From contig JAGDXL010000006.1 of NCBI GenBank assembly GCA_023256385.1, positions 1 to 35,948 on the forward strand: 35,948 nt of DNA, given 5' to 3'. Positions 23,006 through 31,566 of this stretch are shown piece by piece. Source of the stretch: Nitrososphaerales archaeon. GTDB lineage: Archaea > Thermoproteota > Nitrososphaeria > Conexivisphaerales > Conexivisphaeraceae. Position 1 is the first letter of the stretch; every line of letters starts with the position of its first letter. The position numbers and the translations under genes are program-made. Under the pieces are notes generated by a model. The model made no database searches. It was not told where the DNA came from and saw nothing but the letters and a program-made list of their open reading frames with translations.

Positions 23006-23735
23006 AATGGGGCGCAGCACCGTGCAGAAGAGGCTATCGGCGCCGCGCGTGTACGCGGTACCGAGGAAGCCGCGCCACGGCAGGTTCCTGACCAAAGTGG
23101 GTCCGGGGCCGCATCCCAAGGAGCTCGGCATAGATCTCGTGACGCTCCTGAGGGATTACCTCAGATCCGTCAGCAATGCGCGCGAGGCTCTCTACGCGCT
23201 CAAGAACCGCTACCTGCTGGTCGACGGCGTCGTCAGGACCGAGAAGTCGTTCCCGGTCGGGCTCATGGACGTCATCGAGGTCGCCCGCGAGGGGAAGGTC
23301 TACAGGATGGTGCCGGCGGTCGGCAGGCTTCTTTACCCGGCCCCCATACCCGATTCCGAGAAGGGCCTGAAGATTTCGATGATACGTTCGAAGGTTACGG
23401 TGCCCGGCGGTCGTGTGCAGCTGGGAACCCACGATGGCAGGAGCTTCCTCGTGGACGATCCGGATGCGTACTTCGTCGGCGACAGTCTGCTGATAAAGGT
23501 GCCCAGCCAAGAGATCGTGTCGCGCATACCGCTGGAGGAGGGGACGACGGCGCTCGTAATCGGCGGTGAGAGGCTCTCGAGCCTTGGCAAGGTCGTCAGG
23601 GTGATACCGGGTTCCTTCAGCGTGAGGCCGGCCGTGGAGCTCGAGATAGGTCAGGAGAGGGTGCTCGTCCCAAAGGAGCTGGCGATGCCCGTCGGGATGC
23701 CCGAGCCCCCGATAACCGTGAGGTGGGTCGAATGA
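22998..23735 (+). CDS. rps4e: 30S ribosomal protein eS4
   Basis: Ribosomal protein eS4, 245 residues. The N-terminal 'QKRLSAPRVYAVPRK', an S4-like RNA-binding domain ('LLVDGVVRTEKSFPVGLMDV'), a central domain, and a KOW-like C-terminal part ending '[15 protein letters not shown]' are in the usual order. The ATG lies inside the end of uL24, and the stop overlaps the uL5 start (ATGA). Confidence 0.95.
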   Translation: MARMGRSTVQKRLSAPRVYAVPRKPRHGRFLTKVGPGPHPKELGIDLVTLLRDYLRSVSNAREALYALKNRYLLVDGVVRTEKSFPVGLMDVIEVAREGKVYRMVPAVGRLLYPAPIPDSEKGLKISMIRSKVTVPGGRVQLGTHDGRSFLVDDPDAYFVGDSLLIKVPSQEIVSRIPLEEGTTALVIGGERLSSLGKVVRVIPGSFSVRPAVELEIGQERVLVPKELAMPVGMPEPPITVRWVE

Positions 23736-24322
23736 GCGAGGCAGAGATCGGCGAGCAGATTCCAGCGGAGATTGAGGCCCAGAGGCCGGCGATGGCGCCC
23801 GTCGGGAATCCCATGAGGACCGTCAGGATAGCAAAGGTCGTGTTGAACATAGGTGTCGGCGCCTCCGGTGAGAGGCTGGAGAAGGCCGTGAAGCTGCTCG
23901 AGAACATGTCTGGTCAGACTCCCTCCGTGAGAAACGCCAAGAGCACGATAAGGGGATTCGGCATCCACAGGGGGGAGCCGATAGCGGCCATGGTGACGCT
24001 CAGGGGGAGGAAGGCACTTGAGCTGCTGAACAGGCTCCTCGACGCTAGGGGAAGGAGGATCCTCGAGAGGTCATTCGACAACAGGGGGAACGTCTCATTC
24101 GGGATAAAGGAGCACATAGATATACCGGGCATGAAGTACGACCCGGAGATAGGGATCTTCGGAATGGACGTCAGCGTATCCCTTGAGAGGCCTGGCTACA
24201 GGGTGGCGCGCAGAAGGCGCGCCAGATCGTCCGTCGGGAAGGACCACGTGGTCAGCAGGGAGGACGCAATAAACTTCTTCAGGACCCAGTTGAACGTGGA
24301 GGTGGCGCAGGAAATTGGCTAA
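23732..24322 (+). CDS. rpl5: 50S ribosomal protein uL5
   Basis: Ribosomal protein uL5, 196 residues, contacting 5S rRNA. '[21 protein letters not shown]' and '[25 protein letters not shown]' are signature segments, and '[25 protein letters not shown]' is also conserved. The ATG at 23732 overlaps the eS4 stop; GTG 23723 is a weaker option. An acidic extension of about 20 residues precedes the core. It overlaps uS14 by 8 nt. Confidence 0.95.
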   Translation: MSEAEIGEQIPAEIEAQRPAMAPVGNPMRTVRIAKVVLNIGVGASGERLEKAVKLLENMSGQTPSVRNAKSTIRGFGIHRGEPIAAMVTLRGRKALELLNRLLDARGRRILERSFDNRGNVSFGIKEHIDIPGMKYDPEIGIFGMDVSVSLERPGYRVARRRRARSSVGKDHVVSREDAINFFRTQLNVEVAQEIG

Positions 24323-24479
24323 AGTGAGGAGCGGTAAGCCAAGGCGCTTCGGGAAGGGCTCGAGGATATGCGTCAGATGCGGCCAGACGGGGCCAGTTAT
24401 ACAGAAGTACGGGCTGATGCTCTGCAGGCAGTGCTTCCGCGAGGTCGCAGAGGAGATGGGGTTTGAGAAATATCAGTGA
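24315..24479 (+). CDS. rps14: 30S ribosomal protein uS14, zinc-binding
   Basis: A 54-residue uS14 of the zinc type. It has '[13 protein letters not shown]' and '[19 protein letters not shown]', giving CxxC...CxxC ligands. It starts at TTG 24315 inside the end of uL5 ('[13 protein letters not shown]') and ends just before the ribosome-binding site of uS8. Confidence 0.94.
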   Translation: MAKVRSGKPRRFGKGSRICVRCGQTGPVIQKYGLMLCRQCFREVAEEMGFEKYQ

Positions 24480-24491
24480 GGTGATGTCGTG

Positions 24492-24884
24492 ATGCCCGCC
24501 CAGGAGATAATCTCGAACCTGTTCTCATCCCTGTACAGCAATGAGAGGAGGAACAAGGGCTGGTGCCTCATCGTGCCCGCGTCCAGGCTGGCCCAGGAGG
24601 TGCTCAGGACCCTTCAGAAGTACGGCTACGTCGGCGAGTTCGAGTTCATAGACGACGGCAGGGCTGGAAAGTTGAGGGTTCAGCTGCTGGGAAGAATCCA
24701 TCGGTGCGGCTCTGTCAAGCCCAGGCACTCCGTGAACGGCGATTCTTACTACATGTGGGAGCGCAGGCTCCTCCCGGCATATGGGACCGGAATATTGGTG
24801 GTCTCGACCGATGAGGGCGTGATGTCGCATGTGGAGGCGCGCGAGAAGGGCTTAGGAGGGAGGTTGCTGGGATATGTCTACTGA
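24492..24884 (+). CDS. rps8: 30S ribosomal protein uS8
   Basis: Ribosomal protein uS8, 130 residues, binding 16S rRNA helix 21. It runs from 'AQEIISNLFSSLYSNERRN' to the end '[24 protein letters not shown]', which carries the conserved motif. GAGGTG at 24478-24483 lies 8 nt before ATG 24492; a GTG directly before it is the other option. It overlaps uL6 by 11 nt. Confidence 0.95.
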   Translation: MPAQEIISNLFSSLYSNERRNKGWCLIVPASRLAQEVLRTLQKYGYVGEFEFIDDGRAGKLRVQLLGRIHRCGSVKPRHSVNGDSYYMWERRLLPAYGTGILVVSTDEGVMSHVEAREKGLGGRLLGYVY

Positions 24885-25446
24885 GCAGGCGGAGCTGATA
24901 GTTGGGGACGGATACGCCGAGGTGGTGCTTCCGAAGGGGGTAACCGCCTCCATGGACGGACATATCCTCAGGGTATCGGGCCCGCTTGGCTCCTGCGAGC
25001 GCGACGTCTCCAAGATACCGGTGAAGGTCGAGGTATCTGGGGGTCGCGTGAGGATAACGCCTCTCCTGCGCAAGAAGAGGGGCAGGGCGATACTTGGGAC
25101 AATGTCCAGCCACGTCAGGAACATGGCCGTGGGCGTCGTCAGGGGGTATGCCTACCGTCTCAAGATAGTCTACTCGCACTTCCCCATGACCGTGAAGGTG
25201 AAGGGGGACGAGGTTCAGATAGATAACTTCCTGGGCGAGAAGACCCCGCGCAGGGCCAAGATAGTGGGAGCTGGTACGGAGGTCTCCGTCGAGGGCGACG
25301 ACGTAGTGGTCAAGGGACCATGTCTGGAGTCGGTGAGCCAGACTGCCGCCAACATAGAGCAGTCCACCAGGATAAAGAAGAAGGATCCCAGGGTATTCAT
25401 GGATGGGGTGTACATCTATGAGCGCAAGTTACCGGCAAGGAGTTGA
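24874..25446 (+). CDS. rpl6: 50S ribosomal protein uL6
   Basis: Ribosomal protein uL6, 190 residues with two repeated domains. The first has '[19 protein letters not shown]', the second '[21 protein letters not shown]'. The archaeal end '[22 protein letters not shown]' is intact. Confidence 0.95.
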   Translation: MSTEQAELIVGDGYAEVVLPKGVTASMDGHILRVSGPLGSCERDVSKIPVKVEVSGGRVRITPLLRKKRGRAILGTMSSHVRNMAVGVVRGYAYRLKIVYSHFPMTVKVKGDEVQIDNFLGEKTPRRAKIVGAGTEVSVEGDDVVVKGPCLESVSQTAANIEQSTRIKKKDPRVFMDGVYIYERKLPARS

Positions 25447-25453
25447 TGGAGTG

Positions 25454-25834
25454 ATGGAGAAACAGGAACTCAGAAAGCTCTTGGAGCTCAGGAGGGTCGC
25501 CAAGGCGAAGAAGCCCACATTCGTGAGGCAGGAGAGCTGGAGGTACCTTAGGATAAAACCCAGCTGGCGCCGTCCCCACGGAATACACTCGAAGATGCGG
25601 GAGAGCGTCGGGGGACATCTGCCGCTGGTCAAGATCGGCTACAGGGGACCGCGCGCGGTCAGGGGGCTCCATCCCTCCGGCTACGAGGAGGTGCTTGTGC
25701 ACAACCCGGCCGAGCTCGCGGGCATCGATCCCCACAGGCAGGCCGTGAGGATAGCCTCGACCGTGGGCGCTAGGAAGAGGGAGGAGATAATAAGGGGCGC
25801 CCGCGCCCTGGGGCTCAGGATACTCAACGCATGA
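25454..25834 (+). CDS. rpl32e: 50S ribosomal protein eL32
   Basis: Ribosomal protein eL32, 126 residues. '[30 protein letters not shown]' contains the signature, and '[16 protein letters not shown]' is also typical. The ATG '[13 protein letters not shown]' at 25454, 7 nt after the uL6 stop, matches the family start. Longer upstream starts would overlap uL6 and lack family support. Confidence 0.95.
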   Translation: MEKQELRKLLELRRVAKAKKPTFVRQESWRYLRIKPSWRRPHGIHSKMRESVGGHLPLVKIGYRGPRAVRGLHPSGYEEVLVHNPAELAGIDPHRQAVRIASTVGARKREEIIRGARALGLRILNA

Positions 25835-25844
25835 GGTGAATTGT

Positions 25845-26273
25845 ATGACTAACTTGTCGTTCCAGAGGGAACTCGCCGCGAAGGTGCTCGGAGTGGGCAA
25901 GGGCAGGATAAAGTTCAACCCGGAGAGGCTCGAGGACATAGAGGACGCCATAACCAGGGAGGACATACGCCGGCTCCACCGCGCGGGCGCAATAGATGTG
26001 ATCCCCGTGGCGGGGACCTCGCGCGGCAGGGCGAGGACGCGCAGCGGAAGGCGCGGCCCCGGGAGCAGGAAGGGCACCAGGGAGTCCGAGAAGGAGAAGT
26101 GGATGCGCCAGGTAAGGGCGCTGAGGAAGACCCTGAGGGATCTCAGGAAGAGGGGTGAGATAGATGCAAAACTGTACAGGAGGCTCTACATGCTCGTAAA
26201 GGGAGGTGCCGTGCGCAGCAGGCGGCGGCTTATGGAGATAATGGAGGCTGAGAGGCATGCCGCGGGGAGCTGA
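25845..26273 (+). CDS. rpl19e: 50S ribosomal protein eL19
   Basis: Ribosomal protein eL19, 142 residues. 'FQRELAAKVLGVGKGRIKFNP' opens the protein, and the basic 'SRGRARTRSGRRGPGSRKG' follows the first domain. The rest is a long charged helix. GAGGTG before ATG 25845 supports this start over GTG 25836. It overlaps uL18 by 17 nt. Confidence 0.95.
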   Translation: MTNLSFQRELAAKVLGVGKGRIKFNPERLEDIEDAITREDIRRLHRAGAIDVIPVAGTSRGRARTRSGRRGPGSRKGTRESEKEKWMRQVRALRKTLRDLRKRGEIDAKLYRRLYMLVKGGAVRSRRRLMEIMEAERHAAGS

Positions 26274-26844
26274 TTACGTGCCGATTTTCAGGCGCCGCAG
26301 GGAGGGAAAGACAAACTATCACAGCAGGCTGACGCTTATCGTCAGCAGGCGGCCGTTCATAACGGTGTTCGTCTCGGACAGGAACGTGAGCGCCCAGCTT
26401 CATGTGCCGGAGAAGGCCGGGGATCGCGTAGTGGTCCAGGCGCACTCCAGGGAGCTGGTGGAGCACGGCTGGCGCGCCAGCAGGAAGTCTTTGCCGGCCG
26501 CGTATCTAGTGGGATATCTCCTAGGCCTGAGAGCGTTGAAGGTCGGGGTGAGCAGCGCCGTACTCTACACTGGGGTGAGGGCGTTCATCCCCGGATCCAG
26601 GATAGCGGCAGTAGTAGCCGGGGCGCGCGACGCGGGTCTGGACGTGCCGGCCTCGGAGGACGCGTTGCCGGATGAGTCGAGGCTCAGGGGAGATCACGTG
26701 GCGGAGTACGCCAAGGCCCTCAGGGACTCCGGGCTCTACGAGCAGCGCTTCTCAGGATACGTGAAGTCAGGTTTCGATCCATCGGACTATCCCAAGCTGG
26801 TGGAAGAGGTTAAAGCCAGGTTGAAGGGGGCGATGGCGAGTTGA
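26257..26844 (+). CDS. rpl18: 50S ribosomal protein uL18
   Basis: Ribosomal protein uL18, 195 residues, binding 5S rRNA. 'YVPIFRRRREGKTNYHSRLTL' is the archaeal signature, and 'VVVQAHSRELVEHGW' and 'AYLVGYLLGLRAL' follow. It starts inside the end of eL19, and its stop overlaps the TTGA start of uS5. Confidence 0.95.
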   Translation: MPRGADYVPIFRRRREGKTNYHSRLTLIVSRRPFITVFVSDRNVSAQLHVPEKAGDRVVVQAHSRELVEHGWRASRKSLPAAYLVGYLLGLRALKVGVSSAVLYTGVRAFIPGSRIAAVVAGARDAGLDVPASEDALPDESRLRGDHVAEYAKALRDSGLYEQRFSGYVKSGFDPSDYPKLVEEVKARLKGAMAS

Positions 26845-27482
26845 GCGCGTCGCGCGGAAGGCAGAGGCGTGAGGCGAAGGAGTGGATACCTCGCACTAAG
26901 GTCGGGCGCGCCGTGGAGGAGGGCAAGCTGACCTCCCTCTCCGAGATATTCGAGGCGGGCCTCAGGGTAAAGGAGGCGGAGATAGTAAGGAAGCTGCTCC
27001 CGGACCTCAAGCAGGAGGTCCTCGGAATAAGGATAGTTCAGAAGCAGACGGAGTCCGGCGAGGTGACGAGGTTCAGCGCAATAGTGGCGGTGGGATCCCC
27101 GGGATGGCTGGGGCTGGGCCACGCAAAGGCTTACCAGATGAGGGATGCCATAGACAAGGCCACGAACGTAGCAATGCTCAACATAGTGCCGGTTCACCTG
27201 GGGTGCGGCAGCTGGGAGTGCAGGTGCGGTCGTCCGCACTCCGTGCCCTACAAGCTCGTGGGGAAGGCCGGGAGCGTCACCGTGGAGATAATACCCGGTC
27301 CCAGGGGGCTCGGCCTGGTGGCGGACGACGTCGTGAAGAAGCTCCTGGCTCTAGCGGGGCTTCAGGACGCGTGGACGCGCTCGTTCGGCATGACCTCCAC
27401 CCTCCTGTCGAAGGCGCAGGCGGTCTACAACGCCTTCCGCGACATGCACGCTTACTCCGACCTGAGGAGGTTCGAGGGCTGA
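26841..27482 (+). CDS. rps5: 30S ribosomal protein uS5
   Basis: Ribosomal protein uS5, 213 residues. 'EAKEWIPRTKVGRAVEEGKLTSLSEI' is the archaeal start, and the dsRBD-like domain has 'VAVGSPGWLGLGHAKA'. 'CGSWECRCGRPHSVPYKLVGKAGSV' and the final 'NAFRDMHAYSDL' fit the family. TTG start in a TTGA overlap with uL18. Confidence 0.95.
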   Translation: MSASRGRQRREAKEWIPRTKVGRAVEEGKLTSLSEIFEAGLRVKEAEIVRKLLPDLKQEVLGIRIVQKQTESGEVTRFSAIVAVGSPGWLGLGHAKAYQMRDAIDKATNVAMLNIVPVHLGCGSWECRCGRPHSVPYKLVGKAGSVTVEIIPGPRGLGLVADDVVKKLLALAGLQDAWTRSFGMTSTLLSKAQAVYNAFRDMHAYSDLRRFEG

Positions 27483-27967
27483 TGTCAGCGTCCAAGTCGT
27501 CCGCATCGGTGCTCCTGGTCCTCAGGATAAGGGGCGATATCGACGCCAGGCATGCGGCGGAGGACGCGCTCACCCGCATGAACCTCAGGAGGAGGCACAA
27601 CGCAACGCTGATACCGGACACGCCCGAGTACAGGGGTATGCTCCAGAGCCTGAAGGACTACGTGGCTTGGTGCCCCGCGACCAAGGAGGTCGTGCTGGAC
27701 CTGTTGAGGAACAGGGCCAGGACCTCCGGCTGGCGGCCCCTCACGGAGGAGATTGTTAAGGCGCACGGATACTCCGGATTCGAGGAGCTCGCCGACGCGA
27801 TCGTGGGGGGAAGGGTCAGGCTGCAGGACCTGGACTGGATGAAGCCCTACTTCGCACTTCAACCTCCAAGGGGAGGCTACAGGCTTCCAATAAAGCGCAA
27901 CGCCCGCGAGGGCGGCGTCCTCGGGCGCAACGAGGGGCTCTTGGACCTCGTGTCCAGGATGCTCTGA
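27482..27967 (+). CDS. rpl30: 50S ribosomal protein uL30
   Basis: Ribosomal protein uL30, 161 residues, archaeal long form. 'VLLVLRIRGDIDARHAAEDAL' and 'NLRRRHNATLIPDTPEYRGML' form the first domain, and 'FALQPPRGGYRLPIKRN' is near the end. The open frame extends left through uS5 to 27104, but that part is a shadow. ATG 27482 overlaps the uS5 stop. Confidence 0.95.
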   Translation: MSASKSSASVLLVLRIRGDIDARHAAEDALTRMNLRRRHNATLIPDTPEYRGMLQSLKDYVAWCPATKEVVLDLLRNRARTSGWRPLTEEIVKAHGYSGFEELADAIVGGRVRLQDLDWMKPYFALQPPRGGYRLPIKRNAREGGVLGRNEGLLDLVSRML

Positions 27968-27990
27968 GGATCCGATCCGTTTCTGGAAAG

Positions 27991-28000
27991 CTTATTTATA
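27991..28000 (+). promoter_or_regulatory. TATA box before uL15
   Basis: CTTATTTATA in the 61-nt gap after uL30, centred about 33 nt before ATG 28029. It gives the uL15-secY-adkA group its own promoter. Confidence 0.6.
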
Positions 28001-28028
28001 ATGGAGCTCGGCCGCTGAGCGTTCAGCC

Positions 28029-28481
28029 ATGCCGACTAGGCTAAGGAAGACTAGGGAGAAGAGGGGCACGCGCGTCGTCGGATGGGGGCGCGTGGGACAG
28101 CACAGGAAGAGTGGACGTAGCGGCGGCAGGGGGTTGGCCGGCCTCAAGAGACATAAGAAGAGCTGGATGCTGAAGTACGACCCAGAGCACTTCGGTCGCC
28201 ATGGATTCTACCGGCATCCCGTCCCGGACGTCGTGGACAGATGGATCAACGTGCGCGATCTGGACGAGCTATACAAGGGCCAAAGTTCGCGTGGCAGCCC
28301 ATCTGAGGGCGGCCTTCCCGTGATAGACCTGAGCGCGCTCGGCGTCGAGAAGCTCCTGGGAGGGGGTTCGGTCAGGGGCGCCTACAAGGTCATCGTGCAG
28401 CGGGCCACGGCCTCCGCCGTGAAAAAGGTTAAAGAGGCGGGGGGTCAGGTGGAGATCCTGTCCAAGGCCGCTGAGAGTTGA
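28029..28481 (+). CDS. rpl15: 50S ribosomal protein uL15
   Basis: Ribosomal protein uL15, 150 residues. The basic, Gly-rich N-terminal arm has 'GWGRVGQHRKSGRSGGRG', and the globular end has 'VIDLSALGVEKLLGGG' and 'VIVQRATASAVKKVKEAGG'. Its stop overlaps the TTGA start of secY. Confidence 0.95.
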   Translation: MPTRLRKTREKRGTRVVGWGRVGQHRKSGRSGGRGLAGLKRHKKSWMLKYDPEHFGRHGFYRHPVPDVVDRWINVRDLDELYKGQSSRGSPSEGGLPVIDLSALGVEKLLGGGSVRGAYKVIVQRATASAVKKVKEAGGQVEILSKAAES

Positions 28482-29878
28482 GCTCCGAGCGCTTCTCCGC
28501 AATCTCCAAGATAGCGCAGTACATACCGGAGGTGCCGAGGCCCCTCCGCAAGCCCACGCTCAAGGTGAGGCTTCTCTGGACACTCCTGATACTGGTGCTG
28601 TACGTGACGATGGGATTCATCTCGCTGTACAAGGTCACGGTGAGCGCCCAGGTACTGCCGCTCTACCAGATAGTGTTCGCGGCACAGCAGGGTACGCTCA
28701 CGTCGCTCGGAATTGGGCCGATAGTCACCGGAGGACTGCTCGCGGAGATACTGGTCGGATCCGAGATAATAAACCTGGACTTCTCGAGGGAGGAGGACAA
28801 GGCCGCGTTCACCGCGATGGTCAAGGTCTTCACGATAGTGTTCATCATCATAGAGTCGGTCGCATACACCGTCGGCATGCTCGGCTTCTATTACCACGTG
28901 CCGCTCTCGGCGCTCCCGATCGACGCGATCCAGCTCATACTCGCCGGCATCGTCGTCTACATGCTGGACCAGATGATACAGAAGGGGTGGGGAGTCGGCA
29001 GCGGCATAAGCCTGTTCATACTAGCCAACGTGGCGCTGCTGGTCATGGTGGACCTGTTCAACCCCGTGAAGGTCGCCGGGCAGTTCTTCGGCATAATACC
29101 GTTCCTCGTGCAGGCCGCCCTGTCGGGCAACATCTACGCGGCCGTCCTAAGGCCCAACGGCTATCCATCGCTAGTTGGGCTCGGGGCCACTGTTGCGTTC
29201 ATCCTGCTGTTGGTGTACCTGGAGGGGGTGAGGATAGAGGTTCCCGTCACCTCCTCGCAGTACAGGGGAATAGCGGGAACCTACCCGATAAAGTTGCTCT
29301 ACGTCTCCAACGTACCAGTGATACTCGTCGCGGCGCTGCTGGCGAACATACAGATGATCGCATCATGGTGGGCGAGCTGGGCCCGCACGTCAGGGCTCTG
29401 GTACGCGAGCATGCTGGCTCAGTACAACTCGCAGGGCCAACTAGTGGGCGGTCTCCTGTACTACCTGATAGGGCCGCAGACCCTCCAGCAGGCGATCTCG
29501 AATCCACTCTTGGCGGTTCTTTTCGTCGCCATAATGACCGTGCTCAGCACGGCGTTCGCGAAGGTCTGGGTGGAGATGAGCGGCATGAGCGCCGAGAAGG
29601 CCGCCGACGGCCTCATAAAGGCACAGATGGCGATACCGGGCTTCAGGTCCACGAGGTCCACCGTGGGCATGATGCTCGGCAGGTGGATACCCGTGGTGAC
29701 GCTCCTGGGAGGGGCCCTCGTGGGACTGATAGCCGGCATATCGCAGTTCCTCGGGGTCTTCGGCGGGGGCATAGGGTTGCTGCTGATGGTGGACATAGCC
29801 ATCCAGTACTACCAGACGTTAATACAGGAGGAGCTAGAGTTTATAATGCCCAGGCTCGCTGGGATCTTCGGACGCTAA
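28478..29878 (+). CDS. secY: Protein translocase subunit SecY
   Basis: The pore subunit of the Sec translocase in the cytoplasmic membrane, 466 residues with ten membrane segments. The first starts at 'LLWTLLILVLYVTMG'. The plug region follows ('AAQQGTLTSLGIGPIVTGG', with the second segment). 'LDQMIQKGWGVGSGISLFI' and the cytoplasmic loop 'VEGVRIEVPVTSSQYRGIAG'-type segment are conserved. TTG start in a 4-nt overlap with uL15; adkA begins right after. Confidence 0.95.
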   Translation: MSSERFSAISKIAQYIPEVPRPLRKPTLKVRLLWTLLILVLYVTMGFISLYKVTVSAQVLPLYQIVFAAQQGTLTSLGIGPIVTGGLLAEILVGSEIINLDFSREEDKAAFTAMVKVFTIVFIIIESVAYTVGMLGFYYHVPLSALPIDAIQLILAGIVVYMLDQMIQKGWGVGSGISLFILANVALLVMVDLFNPVKVAGQFFGIIPFLVQAALSGNIYAAVLRPNGYPSLVGLGATVAFILLLVYLEGVRIEVPVTSSQYRGIAGTYPIKLLYVSNVPVILVAALLANIQMIASWWASWARTSGLWYASMLAQYNSQGQLVGGLLYYLIGPQTLQQAISNPLLAVLFVAIMTVLSTAFAKVWVEMSGMSAEKAADGLIKAQMAIPGFRSTRSTVGMMLGRWIPVVTLLGGALVGLIAGISQFLGVFGGGIGLLLMVDIAIQYYQTLIQEELEFIMPRLAGIFGR

Positions 29879-29879
29879 A

Positions 29880-30434
29880 ATGAGGGCTGTCATAGGCGGC
29901 ATACCCGGAGTGGGAAAGAGCACCGTGCTGGACATACTGAGGGCTAAGCTCGGCGCCAGGCTCGAGGTCGTCAACTACGGCACGGTGATGATGGAGGAGG
30001 CCAAGCTGAGGGGGGCGGCCGACAGGGATCAGATGAGGCGGCTGCCCGCGCAGGTCCAGAGGGAGATACAGGCCTCCGCCGCCAGGAAGATCTCCTCGAT
30101 GAGGGTGGAGTTCCTCCTCGTGGACACGCACTTCTCGATAAAGACCCCGCAGGGATATCTGCCGGGCATGCCCTCGCACGTCGTCTCCGCGCTCGCGCCG
30201 GACGCGCTGATAGTGTTGTTCGCCTCCGCCGAGGAGATATCGTCCAGGAGGGCGGCCGACGCCACCAGGGTGAGGGAGTCGTCGATCGAGTCCGTGAGGG
30301 AGGAGCTGGAGATGGAGCGCCTCTTCGCGGTCGCCGCGTCGAACGAGAGCGGAGCGCCCCTCGCGATGATAATGAACAGACAGGGCGAGGCAGAGGGCGC
30401 CGCGAAGTCACTCGCCGCAGTCATGGGGGTGTGA
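29880..30434 (+). CDS. adkA: Adenylate kinase, archaeal type
   Basis: Archaeal adenylate kinase, 184 residues, converting AMP and ATP to two ADP. The P-loop 'GIPGVGKST' is at residues 7-15, and 'NYGTVMMEEA' and 'DTHFSIKTPQGYLPGMP' are archaeal AdkA hallmarks. It follows secY directly, as in other archaea, and its TGA overlaps the GTG of the next gene. Confidence 0.94.
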   Translation: MRAVIGGIPGVGKSTVLDILRAKLGARLEVVNYGTVMMEEAKLRGAADRDQMRRLPAQVQREIQASAARKISSMRVEFLLVDTHFSIKTPQGYLPGMPSHVVSALAPDALIVLFASAEEISSRRAADATRVRESSIESVREELEMERLFAVAASNESGAPLAMIMNRQGEAEGAAKSLAAVMGV

Positions 30435-30949
30435 CCCTGTGGTTCTTGTGGTTCTCACTCACGCTTGACGCGCTTCGCGTGATGCCGTATTCCACGCTCT
30501 TCGTGGCGGCGGTGGCGCTGGCGCTCAACGTGGTGGCGAACGCCGTAACTAGGGCCACCATGGACATCGACATGTACAGGAGGGTGCAGAAGGAGTACTC
30601 CGAGTACCAGAAGCAGCTCAGGGCCGCCCTGAGGACCGGCGACCCTGATAAGGCAGACAAGGTCAGGAAGAGGTACAAGCCAGTCGAGGAGCAGATGCTC
30701 AAGCTTCAGATGGACAGGATGAAGATAAGCTTCTACTACCTGATACCATTCATAGTGCTCTACTACCTTCTGGCCTGGTTCATGGGACAGGTACCTGTGG
30801 CAGTCTCCCCATATCATTTCAACCTATTGATAGTGTCCGCTACGACTCCACTCGGCCCAGGCTACGCGATGAACATGGTCACTTGGTACATATTTACATC
30901 GGTGGCCTTCAGCGTGATCGTGACTAGGCTCTTCGGACTCCAGGTGTAG
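30431..30949 (+). CDS. DUF106/EMC3-like membrane insertase homologue
   Basis: A 172-residue membrane protein of the DUF106 family, an archaeal relative of EMC3/YidC/Oxa1 thought to insert membrane proteins. Three hydrophobic segments are visible: about residues 19-40, 100-116 and 148-167. Between the first two lies a charged helical hairpin ('RRVQKEYSEYQKQLRAAL', 'ADKVRKRYKPVEEQMLKLQ'). Its place between secY-adkA and cmk is the standard archaeal arrangement and fits a role beside SecY. GTG start overlapping the adkA stop. Confidence 0.88.
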   Translation: MTLWFLWFSLTLDALRVMPYSTLFVAAVALALNVVANAVTRATMDIDMYRRVQKEYSEYQKQLRAALRTGDPDKADKVRKRYKPVEEQMLKLQMDRMKISFYYLIPFIVLYYLLAWFMGQVPVAVSPYHFNLLIVSATTPLGPGYAMNMVTWYIFTSVAFSVIVTRLFGLQV

Positions 30950-30952
30950 GAT

Positions 30953-31543
30953 ATGAAGTACGTGAGAAGCGTCGTCATAGCGGGGATGCCGGCATCCGGG
31001 AAGACCACCGTGGCGCGCATGGTGGCCTCGAGGCTCAACTTGAACTACGTGGCGGGCGGCGACATCCTGAGGGAGATAGCGCGCGATAGGGGCTACAGGC
31101 CCGAGGGCGACGGCTGGTGGGACTCGGACGAGGGCAGGAGGTTCCTCATGGAGAGGAAGGGTAACCCGGAGTTCGACAAGGAGGTGGATCGCCGGCTCAG
31201 GGAACTGATACTATCTGGTGGGTACGTCGCGACCAGTTATTCCATGCCCTGGCTCCTGGGGCCGGAGGTTCTCAAGGTCTGGCTGAACGCCTCGCCCTCG
31301 GCGCGCGCGGCTAGGATGGCCAAGAGGGATGGGATACCCGTGGAGGATGCCCGGCGCATAATAGAGTTCCGTGACGGCGAGAACGCACAGCTCTACAGGA
31401 CACTTTACGGCTACGAGCTCGCGCCGGACGCATCCGTTTTTCACCTGATAATAGACACAGAGTCCGTGCCCCCGGTCGACGTGGCCGAGCTGATAGCGCT
31501 CTATGCAAGGGCCCTCTGGGGGACCTCCTCGGAAACCTTTTAG
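30953..31543 (+). CDS. cmk: Cytidylate kinase
   Basis: Archaeal (d)CMP kinase, 196 residues. The P-loop 'GMPASGKTT' is at residues 11-19, 'YVAGGDILREIARDRGY' forms the NMP site, and 'ATSYSMPWLLGPE' plus 'RDGIPVEDARRIIEFRD' complete the fold. eL34 and eL14, which flank cmk in many crenarchaea, are not here. Confidence 0.92.
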   Translation: MKYVRSVVIAGMPASGKTTVARMVASRLNLNYVAGGDILREIARDRGYRPEGDGWWDSDEGRRFLMERKGNPEFDKEVDRRLRELILSGGYVATSYSMPWLLGPEVLKVWLNASPSARAARMAKRDGIPVEDARRIIEFRDGENAQLYRTLYGYELAPDASVFHLIIDTESVPPVDVAELIALYARALWGTSSETF

Positions 31544-31545
31544 AT
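31537..31545 (+). promoter_or_regulatory. TATA box for cbf5
   Basis: CTTTTAGAT overlaps the end of cmk and is centred 26 nt before ATG 31567, predicting a leaderless mRNA. Confidence 0.55.
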
Positions 31546-31566
31546 GCATATCGATCGTCGAGTGGC

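Noticed and set aside
27104-27481. Upstream extension of uL30 inside uS5
   Set aside because: The translation is a shadow of uS5; the conserved uL30 begins at ATG 27482, overlapping the uS5 stop.
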